NCBI GenBank assembly: GCA_016630905.1
Contig: WBMQ01000007.1
Span: 310,001 to 374,000, forward strand
Direction: 5' to 3'
Length of the DNA: 64,000 nucleotides
Origin: Capillidium heterosporum
Taxonomy: Eukaryota > Entomophthoromycota > Entomophthoromycetes > Entomophthorales > Capillidiaceae
Shown: piece after piece, positions 1 to 13,600 of the stretch
Numbering within the stretch: position 1 is the stretch's first letter
Layout: each line of letters begins with the position of its first letter
Program-made: the position numbers and the translations under genes
The notes under the pieces: model-generated
Seen by the model: the letters and a program-made list of their open reading frames with translations, nothing else
Told to the model about the DNA's origin: nothing
The model's database searches: none

Positions 1-1475
1 CAAATGATTCAAGTTATTTATTTAATAACTACGTAGCCTACTACTAAATTCACTGTGGGCCTTATATAGGCTACTCGTCTTTAGTAGTCGATACTCTGGA
101 AACTGTAGTTATATTTACCTAATCGTCAGTGTCAATATCCAACAACTCTTCTGGTGGATCTTCACTAACTTTAAGTAATGTGAAGGTTGAGGAGTCATCA
201 ATCTAAGTTAAACAATTAATGCCTGCTAAAGGGGAAGGGAGTTTCTAGTATTGATGGGGGGATACTGACTAATAGTCTATAGGTTTGAGATATAGCTTGA
301 ATTCTGGCTATTAAGCAAAGCTGCAACCGATTTAAGAATATTTCCTTGCAAATAGCTTTTATTCTTATAAACATAAATCAATTTTTAAATAAAATACATT
401 ATACAATATCAACAGTATAAATCTATTTTCTCGATGTTTATAAGCTCAAAGGTTTTTGGTTTAGTGCTTAGACTAATAGTCTTTAATCCTATAGATTTGA
501 CCTATATTATTGCACAAAATTTTTAATAAAATTCATTAAAATATGCTCATAGGTTAAAGTTCATGCAAATATAGAAAAACTTTGAAAGCCTGAATACTAC
601 TGGCTTAGATCTATATCCTTAGATTTGATATAGCAATATATAAAGTCTGATTTCTACTTCTAAATGGTTATGTTATAAATCCCCGCTTCAAATCTTGATA
701 CATTTTATAAACTAGATAAAATAATATTGAAATTTCAATTTAAAATATTTTATTGCAAACTAACTTCTAAAATGCTAATGTAAAGAGTGTCATTTGAGCG
801 ATGCCAAGTTGAATGGAAACGGAGAAAGCCAACATTTCCAACAGCAAAAAAACTCCGTACATCACTTCAATCCACAAAGGCCATTTTACAACATACACTC
901 CAACAGAATCCAGACAATTTTCTGGTAAAAAGTTGGAACTGTACCAAAGAAATAACAACCTCCCCACTACATTAACAGGTTCAGCCTATTTCATTGTAAA
1001 ACTTAGCTAATACGAGCCGTCCAAACTTTTTTCCCACATCTCATCCTAAGTTAGTTCAGGTCATGCAATTTCTAATAACCAACTTGTGGTTTTCTTTTAC
1101 AAAAATACAATAAGTTGCCCCAAATAGGTAAAAATTATTTGCAATACAAATGTCAAATCAAATCTCGAGTACTTGCTATTATCCAGCTTTGGTTTGACTC
1201 GCAACTTTAATTCTTCCTCGCTGTAATTGGCTACACTATTCAATAATCTGTATCTATTTGTCATAGTTTGCAATTAGCTTTAAACACTTCAATTATGTTC
1301 ACAAGTATTAAACTCACTAAACTTAACTATAAACCTAAACTGACCATTTACTTCCATTTCCTTAGCCTTTAATTTGCTAATCAGTTTCATCTTACCTAGA
1401 CTTCCACCCTTCAAGTCAGATGTATGAATGTGTCACGTTACTTTTGCGCTAATGAAGGTGAAGTCATAGGCTGGC
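1..1475. other. AT-rich spacer, no gene seen
   Basis: Only short overlapping reading frames on both strands (around 767-1010 and 1424-1648) are present. None has protein-like composition, a family motif or a promoter. No tRNA or repeat structure was recognised. The right edge merges into the arginase promoter. Confidence 0.6.
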
Positions 1476-1483
1476 TATATAAG
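1476..1483 (+). promoter_or_regulatory. TATA box of the arginase gene
   Basis: TATATAAG lies 84 nt before the arginase ATG. The same motif at similar spacing occurs before several other genes in the window, which supports it as a core promoter element. Confidence 0.6.
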
Positions 1484-1559
1484 GTGTATCAGATCCTGAA
1501 ATTGGGCTTGACATTCTGCACAAAGTTAAACAAATTCAAGCCGTCTCCATTAGCACAAT

Positions 1560-2640
1560 ATGCCAGTAGCAAACAAATTTTTGAAAGGGAACACCGTCTC
1601 TATCCTCCCCATCGCCTTCAACGCCGGACAGGTAACTATATTTTATAACACCAAATTGATGTGTTTTATTTAGCCCAAAAAGGGAGTTGAGAAGGGTCCC
1701 GACCACCTGTTGGAGGCCGGTCTTGTTCAGCAGATTCAGGAGTTAGGTTACAACGTCGACTTCGACGGTAAGGTCCACAGCTTTGAGGAGTTGAAACCTG
1801 CCTCCGACCCCAACGATGGTGTGGCCAAGAACCCAAGATTCGTTGGCGCTGTCACCGAGGAGGTCAACAACCGTGTCAAGACCCAGCTACAGAAGGGTAA
1901 CTTCGTCCTCACCTTGGGCGGTGATCACTCCATTGGTCTGGGTACGACGACCGGTACCTTAGAAGCCTTCCCCGATGCTTGCGTTATCTGGGTCGATGCT
2001 CATGCCGTAATTCTTTATATATTATTCAGCCTAACTTATTATCTTTAGGATATCAACGGTGTCGACGATACTGAAACTGGAAACTTGCATGGTTGTCCAT
2101 TGTCCTGGGCCGTTGGTGTAAGCCGTGTCATCTCTGGATTCGAGTGGGTCCTCAAGTCCAAGACTCAGCCCCGTCTCAGCCCCAACAAGCTGGTCTACAT
2201 CGGTTTAAGAGATGTTGACGACGCTGAGAAACGTATCCTCAAGGAAAACAATATCAAGGCCTTCTCCATGCACGAGGTCGATAAATATGGTATCGGTAAG
2301 GTTGTTGAGATGGCTTTGGACCACGTCAACCCCAACCGTGACCAGCCTATTCACCTTTCTTACGATGTCGACGCTTTGGACCCCTCCATCATCCCTGCTA
2401 CTGGTAAGTTAACCTACTACTACTTTTGACTAACTTTTTAAAGGTACCCCCGTACGCGGTGGTTTAACTTTCCGTGAGGGCCATTACATCTGCGAAGCTT
2501 TGCACGAGACTGGCTTGGTAGTCGCCATGGACTGCGTTGAAGTCAACCCCGACCTGTCGACCAAACCAGCTGAGCTGGAGGTTACCGTTAGAACTGCTTG
2601 CTCCTTGATAAGGGCTGCTCTCGGTGAGACCCTTTTGTAA
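1560..2640 (+). CDS. CAR1: arginase, four exons
   Basis: Arginase hydrolyses L-arginine to ornithine and urea, a cytosolic step of arginine catabolism with a binuclear manganese centre. Exons placed by GT-AG signals and frame are 1560-1631, 1674-2006, 2049-2403 and 2444-2640, giving 318 aa, the usual length for the family. Metal ligands are visible: GGDHS with His109; DAHAD with Asp132, His134 and Asp136, split by intron 2; and SYDVDALDP with Asp241 and Asp243. The substrate-loop motif GNLHGCP follows the second site. The first exon codes only 24 residues. The start is the first ATG downstream of a TATA box and gives the expected short N-terminus. Family identity is secure; regulation by arginine is plausible but not shown. 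CAR1 is the yeast name. Confidence 0.95.
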
Positions 2641-3674
2641 CTGAGCGGTAGAACAGTTGCGTAGACTTTACCTTGTGTCGTTTGTAAATAAACGAAGTTT
2701 TTGTACCGAACTTCTTAGTATGTATTCAATTTATGCTTATTGTTTTAGTATAGGTATATATGCTTCATATACATAGCTCTTATAAATTATGTATCTCTAT
2801 CACGTAGTTCTTTTCAAGATTCATAAATTTCATATAAGGATGTTGATATATCATCTAAAGTCTCTTTAGCATTTTGAGATAATCCATTTTGCACAAATTA
2901 ATTTTTTAGAGACAAGGGTATCGCTCCTCTTTTTTATAATAGCAATCTATTCTCCCTATCTAAGAATACATAATGAGGTGAGAGTAATACAAGTAAATAG
3001 ATACTTGTGGTAAAGCATAAACTTTGAACTATGAAGCTGAAGTTTATAGTTTACTAGATGAGCAAGTAAATAGAGATAAAATAGCGTATATGAAACGAGA
3101 ACCAGCGCCTTTAAAGCTAGGTATAAAATCACCTAGAGTAAATACAACCAATATAATATGTATTTAATAAAGTTCAATCGATAGTTTCTCCATACAAATA
3201 GCAATAAAAGCATTTGATATCCATAAATAAAGTGTCATCTAGCAAGTTGTAATAGTTTACTAAAAGAATGTCGTACCAATGAACTTGTATAACCTGTTTC
3301 AACTTTGAAAGCACTTTACCAAAAATATTTTCCATTAAAAAACTCGAGGTAGTACTACATAAGCATCGAAAGAAAAAATACGATATGGCGATAAACTTTT
3401 GAAGAGGAGAGAAAAATAATATTCAACCTACTATAAGACAGGTCTTGTATGAAAAGGGTATTAAAATTAAAAATAAAGCTAAAAGAAAAAAGGAACTTGA
3501 AAATTTACCTTAAGTTTAGCTAAGCTGGATCCCAACCCACTCCCCAAAAGTATCTTCGTCAAGTGTAACTGGAAAGTCGAAGGCAGATTAATAAGGCGAC
3601 ATCTTCATATAAAGAAACTAGCTGGCTCCCGACTACTGAGGAGAGTATACGTCTATTGAATCGTCGGCTTCCAA
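2641..3674. other. AT-rich spacer between convergent genes
   Basis: This is the 3' flank shared by arginase (+) and the WD40 gene (-). It contains T/A-rich runs and no open frame of note. The 3' ends presumably lie here, but no specific terminator is recognisable. Confidence 0.6.
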
Positions 3675-5474
3675 TTACAGGACCGGCCGGTACCTCCACA
3701 AATACAAATTGGAGTCTTCGTTGGCTGATACCATGGTGCCCAATCCCTGGTCGAAGGCAGCGTCATAGACAGGGCCACTGTACTGCTGCAATGGGACGCG
3801 TTCCGGCATCTTACCTACGTTGTCACCGGTATGGCGGTCCCATACGTAGACCTTGCCGTCCTCACTGCCACCGGTAATCAAGTTGGAGCCGGCAAAGCGT
3901 GATCGTATAAAGTGGCGTGAAGTGTTCTGGTGGCCCTTGAAACGACGCAGCGGGCGGGCCAGCATGCGGACATCCCATAATCGGTTGGAGTTGTCCTTGC
4001 TCGAGGTGAGGAGCTGCTGCCCCGTCCAGTCAATTGAGACACTAGTGACCTCACCGAGATGGGACGATAGAGTTCGAACACAGATCCCCGACATGGTATC
4101 CCAGAACTTGACTGTGTTATCCTTGGACCTAGATGATTTCATTAGAAACAAAAAAGGAAAATAAACTTACCCAGAGATAATTAGATTGCCGTTGGGGTTG
4201 AAGATGGCACGGGATATGGCCAGCTGGTGTCCCTTGAATTCCTGTTGCCTTAGGTCGGGACGGTTCAAGTCGTAGAGCCTAACGACGCGGTCGTACCCAC
4301 AGGAGACTACCAAATTATCAGAGAAAGGATGATAGTTGACCGAGTACACGTCATGGTTGTGTCCGGTCAACGTCAGCAGGCAGCTGGGCATCGTCGGCTC
4401 ACGAATATCCCAGATCTTGATGGTGCGGTCGGCACTGGCCGACGCTAGGTGTTGACCAGAACTGTCACCAGACAAGTCCCACACCCGGGACTGGTGTCCG
4501 TTTAGGGTAGCTATAGGATGGATAGTTGATGGGGTTGTTGACGTTGTATCCTTTTCCCACTCAGGTAGGGTCCACAGCTTGATGGTGGAATCAGAAGATC
4601 CCGAGGCGATGACTGTATTCTGGTATCCAACAAACTGGACAGCTTTGACATTGGCAGTATGTCCCTTCAACGTCGCCTGAACCGCGTTGGGTAGTATGTC
4701 GGTCGTATAATCCTCTAGCAGCGTCTCGACTTTAACCGACTGGGGCTTGGGCAGACTTTTTGGATGGGAATTCTTTATTTGTAGCTGGACGGCCTGTTGA
4801 AGTAGGGTTAAAAGTCGCTTAGGTGGTAGTGGGTCGGCCTTCTGGGCCTCCTTCTCACCGGTATCCAACTTGGCCAGATGCTTCAAATAGAGGTTCAATT
4901 TCTCCCGTTCTTTACCACGTCCCTGCCAATTTTTGAACATAGGAACTTCGTTTACCGATCTAGCTGTTAGCATGTAACTTAAAGTACGGAACTCTTCGGG
5001 GCTACAGGTGGACTCCAGAGGTTTGAGGCGCTTTAAAAGCAGGGTAAATGCTTTTTGAGTTTCATGCATATCAATAAGCTCCAAAAACTGATGTCGGTAT
5101 ATAGCGAATAGGAAGGAACGATGGTGGTCCCGACTGACCAACTGCTGACTACAAAGTTTATCGACCTCGTTCCAATCGCCATCTAAAATAAATGTCTGTA
5201 GCTTACCTAATTCAGTGCTCAATTCACTAGCCTCACTGCGCTTCAGCCCAGCTTCTTCACTGAGGACGAGAGTCGACAAGTAGTAGTTGTTATCTTCCAA
5301 ATACTGCAATATCATGCTCAAAATGTCGTTGTGGATCTTCTCACTGTTACTGTCGAACGGCTGCCCACTGTTGAAGTAATCTTTGTCCAACTCACTGCTG
5401 AAAAAGTAATCATCTATACTCAAATTGGGTTTCAGATCGTAGACTTGGTCACTCTTTACCTCACTGTCATCCAT
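3675..5474 (-). CDS. LisH/CTLH/WD40-repeat protein
   Basis: The protein has 585 aa in two exons (5474-4171 and 4128-3675; intron 4129-4170 interrupts a WD repeat after ...NLIISG). The N-terminus (about 1-45) is acidic. A LisH helix pair follows (about 46-78, ILSMILQYLEDNNYYLSTL), then a CTLH-like segment (about 85-145) and a linker with PPKRLLTLLQQAV. About seven WD40 repeats then run from residue 268 to the end, with W-D signatures such as IKLW, IKIWD, VRLYD, VKFWD, NRLWD, VYVWD and LYLW. The architecture matches scaffolds such as SMU1, WDR47 and GID7. The linker and CTLH region read most like WDR47/SMU1, but I cannot assign an orthologue. Such proteins act as propeller scaffolds in splicing, cytoskeletal or ubiquitin-ligase complexes. 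The start is the first ATG of the frame. Confidence 0.9.
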
Positions 5475-6226
5475 ATTCTTGAAGGGGAGGTAAAGCGTTT
5501 AGGTGGATTGGAAATTACTTGGTAGTAAGACGAACGAGGTTGCTAATTCGCTGGTAAATTATCAAGGTTCTTAGTTTTCCAGCTTTTGCAAATGATTTGG
5601 AATTTCTGATCAATTACTGCTTATTTACCGGCTGTTGCAAAGGGTAAAAATACAACTGTACCTATTTTCATCCCATTCATCCCTACTCTTTTAGGGTACT
5701 TGATGTGCGTATGCTCCTTTATATTGGTATTTTAATGACACTAGAAAGTATAAGTAGGGTATAAAGCAACCTTCAAAGCACATAGACAGACTGATTTTGT
5801 CAAGTAATGAGAAAGCTGCTTATATTAGGTATTCTTTCAATCTCTCGCGTCTTTGTAGTATATGTAGAATCGTGGCATATATTAATTTGAGTAATAAAGT
5901 CCTTATTGAGTTTATATATCTCAATATATATGCCAATACTGGTTGGTTTTATCATTACCAACATTTTATCCATCAACATCTCACGCTGAAATAGCACAGT
6001 AGTTTATCAAGTTGCAAATATCCACTGATGTATCCTATTATATCAAACAATCCATGATAGCTTATTGGTTTAATTGGATCAATTCAATTCGAAAAGTGCT
6101 GAGTCAAAATTGTATTGTAGTAAGATGACACAATCCTTCAAGCTATGAATTTGGTTTAGAGCACCTTTCTCAGCCACCCATAGAACTAATCCAAGACAAA
6201 CAATTTTAATAGTTTAAAGTTTAACA
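5475..6226. other. divergent spacer WD40 / MND1
   Basis: This spacer holds both 5' flanks. Overlapping opposite-strand frames at 5797-5997 look random. No clear TATA box was seen for either gene. Confidence 0.5.
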
Positions 6227-7114
6227 ATGGTAAGACTTATATGATTGAAAATACTGACCTATATTTGTAGTCCAAAGTCCGAGTTAGTAAAGAAGAGAAG
6301 CGCCAACGTATTTTAGCCCTTTTCCATGAAACCGTAACTTTTGTAGTTTTCAATTCATTTAGTTTTAGGCTGATGTATACCAACTAAAAGATATTGAAAA
6401 GTTGGGAGCCAAGCGAGGAGTCCGTAAATACATTTTCTTGAACTTTATCTAATCGTTGAATAGAAAGTCAAGCCATCAAAGAGATCGTACAGGAACTATT
6501 GGACTGACAGCTTGATAAGTTCAGAGAAGATAGGATCGAGCCTCTACTACTGGTCCTTTCCCAACGACATCTACATAAAAGTTTAGTTTTAGAATTTTCT
6601 CCACTAACTTATGCAATAGAAAACTCAAGAACAATCTAGGCTCAACGATGAAGTTTTGCAATTAGACAATGAAATTGCATTCCCTCGCCAAGAAGATTGA
6701 AATAGATTCTAAGATTGAAGCAGAGGTAACTTGTCTATTGTATTGTTTTAATTTGTTTTATAAGCCGGATAGAGAGAAGTATATGGAACATCTTGGTCAA
6801 CTCAAAGCTGATTTTGCTGAATTGGAACGCCAAGCTACTCAGTTCTCCAATTTCAACCCGGAGAGGATAGAAGAATTGGGTACTACTTTTACTTTTAACT
6901 GTTTTTAATATTTTTATAGAAAAGGCTAGCGAAGCTTTCAAAGATGCTGCAAATCGATGGACAGGTAATTTGTTAGTTTGTCTTCACCATTTATTGATTG
7001 GTATTAGAGATGATGTTTAATTTGAAGTCGTACTGGCAAAAAAAGTCTGGTATAACGTCCAAGGACTTTGATACGAACTGTAATTTACCGGCTGATTTCG
7101 ACCTTATAGATTGA
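6227..7114 (+). CDS. MND1: MND1 homologue, reading frame broken twice
   Basis: Mnd1 forms a coiled-coil heterodimer with Hop2 that helps Dmc1/Rad51 strand exchange in meiosis. Exons: 6227-6229 (ATG alone), 6271-6333, 6369-6423, 6464-6580, 6620-6725, 6765-6879, 6920-6964 and 7018 minus 10, that is 7008-7114. The winged-helix N-terminus (EEKRQRILALFHET, DVYQLKDIEKLGAKRGV) is followed by IKEIVQELLD, EKIGSSLYYWSFP, coiled coil, and the diagnostic end AANRWTEMMF...LPADFDLID. All family landmarks are present in order. However, two +1 shifts are needed: one exactly at GAC-TGA-C (6502-6508), one between about 6666 and 6700, where the incoming frame also ends at TGA (6698-6700). Skipping one base at each gives 202 aa, about the family length. 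It may be a recent pseudogene, carry sequence errors, or be recoded. Identity is firm; functional status is open. Confidence 0.85.
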
Positions 7115-7865
7115 GAGCTGTATAGTGTTACATTTACAACTAGTTTGGTGCAAGTTTATTGAATAGTGAGATTGTTAATGCAGCTAGTTATTTTATAACA
7201 TAGCATACGTTGCATATAATTTTATATAGTAGAGTCTTACCTTAGTATTAAATGAATGCATACCTAGGCTGATTTTCAATAGAACGAATAGATAAAGCAA
7301 GTATAGATAGTGCATTTTAAGATTGAAAAGGCTTTCTATAGACATCATTATTATTCTAAAGTCAGGAGAAATCGAATTGTATGTACATAAGTTAATCTAA
7401 TATACTTTTTGAGCTATACATACTTAAATTAGATTTATAATAGATTATTAGGCACATTTGTAAATTGGATATGCCACCTCTACTTATTAACATTAGTTGT
7501 AAACCAAATGACCTGTATACTTTCGATTACAAAAGTATATCAGGTAGTACTTTCTGAAATTAGCCATAGTTAGGGAATATATAGTTACTTTGATCTAATC
7601 AATTTGATGTTTTAAATAATGTGGAATACCTCTTACTTATTGAGCTACTATTACAACAGGTAGTTATAAATTTTGATGGATTTTATTAGTATATTTGCCG
7701 ATTCAACTTTAACTATCCTTGCCAACTTTAAGAACCAAAACCCTTTAAATATTACAATAGAACTGTGCGTAACTTGTACTTATAGATAATCTACGAACAA
7801 TTTAGATAAGATCATCTTTCCAATTTCATCCAAAACTTTATCAGCAGACAAACTTTCAACCTCCT
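7115..7865. other. AT-rich spacer MND1 / kinase
   Basis: No coding frame, repeat or RNA gene was recognised. The right end is pyrimidine- and A-rich, leading into the kinase TATA box. Confidence 0.55.
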
Positions 7866-7873
7866 TATAAAAA
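7866..7873 (+). promoter_or_regulatory. TATA box of the kinase gene
   Basis: TATAAAAA lies 80 nt before the chosen kinase ATG at 7946. This matches the spacing at other genes here and helps decide the start. Confidence 0.6.
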
Positions 7874-7945
7874 TTTCAAAGGAACCTTTTTTCGCTTGTT
7901 TAACCCTTAGATTTTTACCATTTGAAGTAGCATTTGCATTCGGCC

Positions 7946-9576
<1,631 letters not shown>

Positions 9577-10363
9577 GTTAATCATTTTCATATATAGGCA
9601 ACCAACTAGAGTATACATATATCTATCCCTCTATACTATTATATATCAAACGATCTGTATTTTAAAGGTAATGAAGGCAAGGTAGGCTATCAAAATTTAG
9701 ACTACAAATAGGTAATTAATGTGAAGCCAAATAGAAGATTTTGGATTTACACTAGCTAACTAATCTAATAAATATATATCTTTTAATCAAACAGTGCGTT
9801 TTCATTTTGAAAGGCATATCCACGTTTATTAACAGCGTTTAGGTTTTACTGGTCGTTGTTACCAGCTTTTAATTTTTACCAAAATTTTGGCAAATTTAAT
9901 TTGATACCAGTATAGAAAACATTACATCTTCACGACTTGGGCAGTTGTATACTTGAATTTTCTACCGAATTGATATTTTATAGTATCCTATTCTAAATCC
10001 CAAAGCCTACTTAAATAGATGAATTTGAATAATTTTCTTATGCTCTGAGTTGAACTTACTGAAAGTTCAATACATATGCTGGAATCGTCCCAAACCATAT
10101 ATTTTCGAATTGATACCTTTACTTTGTAGTCCTCGATCTTATCTATCCAATTGTAAAAGCAGTACCTTATGTTTCCCTTAAACATCTACTTTACAATTTA
10201 GCTACATTTCCATCGTATAAATGTTGGTCAATTAAACTATAAAGAAATATATATATAAAGCTGAAATAACCTAAAATATACAAATAACTTTATTTAGCAG
10301 TTTAGGGATAAATATATAGAAATAAATTAAAGCTCTACAAAGTACTTTTGTTGGAATCCTGCT
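9577..10363. other. AT-rich spacer, no gene seen
   Basis: These are the 3' flanks of the kinase (+) and the small minus-strand gene. A 65-codon minus frame at 9988-10185 has AT-driven composition, without a motif or promoter, and is not accepted. Confidence 0.55.
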
Positions 10364-10585
10364 TCAGTTCCCGTTGGCTGTACTGACAAATTTGCCGTAC
10401 ATCTTGGAGTAGATCAGATTCTTCAAATAGGTGGTGTCCTTAGCAGTTGGAACTGAACCATCTTTGGTAAGGGTTCTAGGGAATGTCCGGTTAGCTTTTG
10501 CAGCTTCAGTTCGCTTGAAAGTTGAAGCGATATCGTTGTCGTTGATCTCGTAGCTCAAAGTAGTGATAATATCGCCGTGATGCAT
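10364..10585 (-). CDS. small protein of unknown function, 73 aa
   Basis: I do not recognise this protein. It begins MHHGDIITTLSYEINDNDIA and has a mixed charged/polar composition, with no signal peptide, membrane span or cysteine. Several signs favour a real gene. Base composition is less AT-rich than the surroundings. A TATAAAA box lies 76-82 nt upstream of the ATG, the spacing seen at recognised genes. An A-rich leader precedes the ATG. Conserved-looking blocks include RTFPRTLTKDG and YLKNLIYSKMYGKF. It could be a complete small protein or the last exon of a longer gene, but no upstream acceptor plus coding exon was found. Confidence 0.5.
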   Translation of the reverse strand: MHHGDIITTLSYEINDNDIASTFKRTEAAKANRTFPRTLTKDGSVPTAKDTTYLKNLIYSKMYGKFVSTANGN

Positions 10586-10660
10586 CTTTATTAGAGGGAA
10601 ACCAAAACCAAACTAAGTAGGTAAATTAAAAAGTTTGTTGACAAATATTGAAGATGGGGA

Positions 10661-10667
10661 TTTTATA
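10661..10667 (-). promoter_or_regulatory. TATA box of the small 73-aa gene
   Basis: TATAAAA on the minus strand lies 76-82 nt before the ATG at 10585. It is the main evidence that the small reading frame is transcribed. Confidence 0.5.
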
Positions 10668-13600
10668 CTGTTATTATTTTAGCCAAGGCATAAGCTTATT
10701 TTGATGGAAGTTGGGGTTGTAACTCTTACATGAGTGACTAAGCCTGATCAAGCCTATTGAATTTGGATCTGGAATCTTGAGCTGTGCAAGCGTTGAAAGT
10801 TTTGGTTAGCCCTTGATCAAATGAAATGGAGTCTGGAAGTTTGGGTACCATTATGTTCAATATTAGTAGAAAACAAACGGGCCTACTCCTATACCTACAC
10901 TTGTATTAATTGTAATATACCTCTATTAATTTAAAACAGATGAGCTTGATAACCACCAAGCTTAATAAAGTTCTGCTCCTTACAGGTAGTAAAATCATGC
11001 CGAATGTACCCTTAATAGTTTTAAGGGCAGTTAAAGCCATCAATTTGCCTTTGCTTTAGCGATGCTATTCGGTTCAGCAAAGCTGAGTGGCTATGCTTAA
11101 GTTTAGTTCAAGTATAGCCATCAATTTTGCTGAACCAATATGCTCAGTTCCTTAATTCTTGGAGGTTATCTGCAATTTTATCTAAATCTAGGTTCAAATT
11201 AATATTTGTGGTGTAGAGCTTTACTATTGGAACTTATTCCTAAAAAGTTTTCGCTCCTTGTATAAATTTACTTGTGGGCCCGTTGAAATATTAGGTCGCA
11301 GTTTTAGTTTATATGGATGCAGTGAAAATAAGAGCCGTAAGTCGCAACAGTTTGATAAATTGGGATAAAGTGTGCTTTTAGTAGATTTCTTGAAAACACC
11401 AAGGCTTATAAAGCTAAACTCCACTAGCTTATAATTGATTCTACTACCTATCAAAGTAATTATAGTACCACTTGATGATTTATATCACTTTGGTAAAGCC
11501 TATATATGTTGATAATCATAAGAAAAGCTGAATTGAATGAGCTTTGTCTTGACGATACGAAACTTCAAATGAAACAAAGAACACTCATATATATTGTTAT
11601 TCAACAAAGGCTTCTATCAATCTAATATGGCGCCTTTTTGTCAAATTTACACTAGGAAACTATAGCCACCAATAATACATCCCACTCCTCCACTACTATA
11701 CCAAAATAGCAAATGTACGCCAACTTCAATTCCGAAAGCTTGTTAGAATCCCTATTCAGCTTAAATCGGCAAATAGGGTTACTGTGACTCCATTCCTCTA
11801 TAAACCTGTAGAATTCACAAGGCAAGCCGACTAATAAGGAAGAAGGTGAAAGCTTCAATAGATTAATTGGATAGAGGTTGGATTGACATTTCAAGCGGAT
11901 GCCCCTTATAATGGGGTACCCATCAACCTTTACATTGTTTTCTAGCTCATTTCATTTGTATTTCATCTACAGCTAAAGTGATGTTTCTTCTTTACCTCCA
12001 TTCCATTAGGCAAGAATTTTATATTTCTATTCTTTCCTTTAAGCTTTCTTTGTCTTTGAAAAATTAACCTCAACTCAACAAAATGACAGACCGAAGCAAT
12101 GAAATTTGTCCATCCAATTCCACTCTGTTCCAATTTAAATTTCCACCATCAAAGCAACATTCCAACCTCCTTACAAAAAAGGAAATGGATAGCCTTTAGC
12201 GCTTACTAAAAATAGGCTTATCCCTATGCCCAGCATTGAAACTTGGATCCGCACCAGGTCCAAATATGGTAGTTTTCCTAGGTAATTAGCAAACTTCTTA
12301 TTTCGACCAATTTTCCCTATTTATATTTATAAATTTTCAAGTGGATCTTACTTGATTTGTTTGGGATTTAGGGTCGGAACTTGAGTAAATAACTTAGCTT
12401 GTATCTAAAGATTTTTAATTTCCTAATTAGTCAACTTGATCTTTCCAATCAATTGAAACTCCTTCGCCTTCCTCTACAGGTGATCATTTTATGGATAAGT
12501 CCAAGTCGGTTCAACTATAAGCTCGGATTCTCAAGTTTAGGTCGCTGGACTCCGATTCTAATTTTTATCTAAACCTAAAGTTGAGCTGGAAGCTTAGTCG
12601 ACGGACTTATTGTCAAAGCCGAGACCCAGTTCCTTTTTACAGATATCAGCCTTTAAACTTTCCGAAGCGGAAATGTATGGCTAGGACTTCATAACAAAAT
12701 CAAATTGCCAAGTTCCGAAGCTGTGGGTAATCTACATAGTTGAATTTGTAAAGCATCAGCCTAAATATCGGAACACACAAGTGCTAGAAACTAGAAATCG
12801 GAAATTGTAAAGCATGTAGCATTCACTTCATTACAAAACTCGATTATAAAGGTCACGTATACTATCCCTTCAACCCAACCAGTTACAAAGTTTAGTAAGA
12901 GGAAGGTTTTTTAATCCTAATTCGAATAGAAGCACACCTCTATAAACTTTCTTTGAAGTCTTTTACTTCCACACCTTGAAAGAAAGTATATTTACACGTC
13001 GTTATAACTGAGATGACAAAAATATACGTGCAAAGCTGGGCTGAGTATAGAAATTATCCTAATGCTTATACATTTAAGGTGGCTGATATTTCCAACTATT
13101 AGTTCCTAACCAGTGTTGAATTTCTTTTGAAACGAAATCAAGGCTATATACCTAAAGATGTTCCATCATATCAACCCAAACATTTTAAGCTTCCAGAATC
13201 ATTAAGCGGTCTTATTTAGCTGATAAAGGTAAAGGTAGTGGTGGAAGTAGAGGTTAGGCCGACTCAAATAAGGCCAACACCTAATTTACCCATTGCCAAA
13301 TCCGTTTTGTTTCAAAAAAGTAAAGCCGACACCAATGAACGTGACACCTGCCTTACAGCCCCAGGTGATCCCAATTAGAACGGCCAATGGCTATTCCAAT
13401 GACTACGAGGCTGGTTGGGCTTTAATAATCCATAAGCGAGAAATGTGGGTTAACTTTTATATTTAAGGTTATACCGAAGTGCAACCACTAAACTGATCCA
13501 TTCCAAATTTCCTTTTGAGGCTTCCGATTCTAAAAGGCAGAAAGGTAAATGAGGTGAAAGGAATGGAAGAAAAGGCTGAGACGAGGCTTTGTCTCTACAT

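Noticed and set aside
767-1010. Three overlapping short frames near the left edge
   Set aside because: Mutually overlapping, low-complexity derived and without any family signal.
3853-4164. Plus-strand frames inside the WD40 gene
   Set aside because: Shadows of a strongly supported minus-strand gene with WD40 repeats.
6487-6510. A 24-nt GT-AG intron that might explain the first MND1 break
   Set aside because: Too short for this window's introns; removing it deletes conserved residues and leaves the frame wrong.
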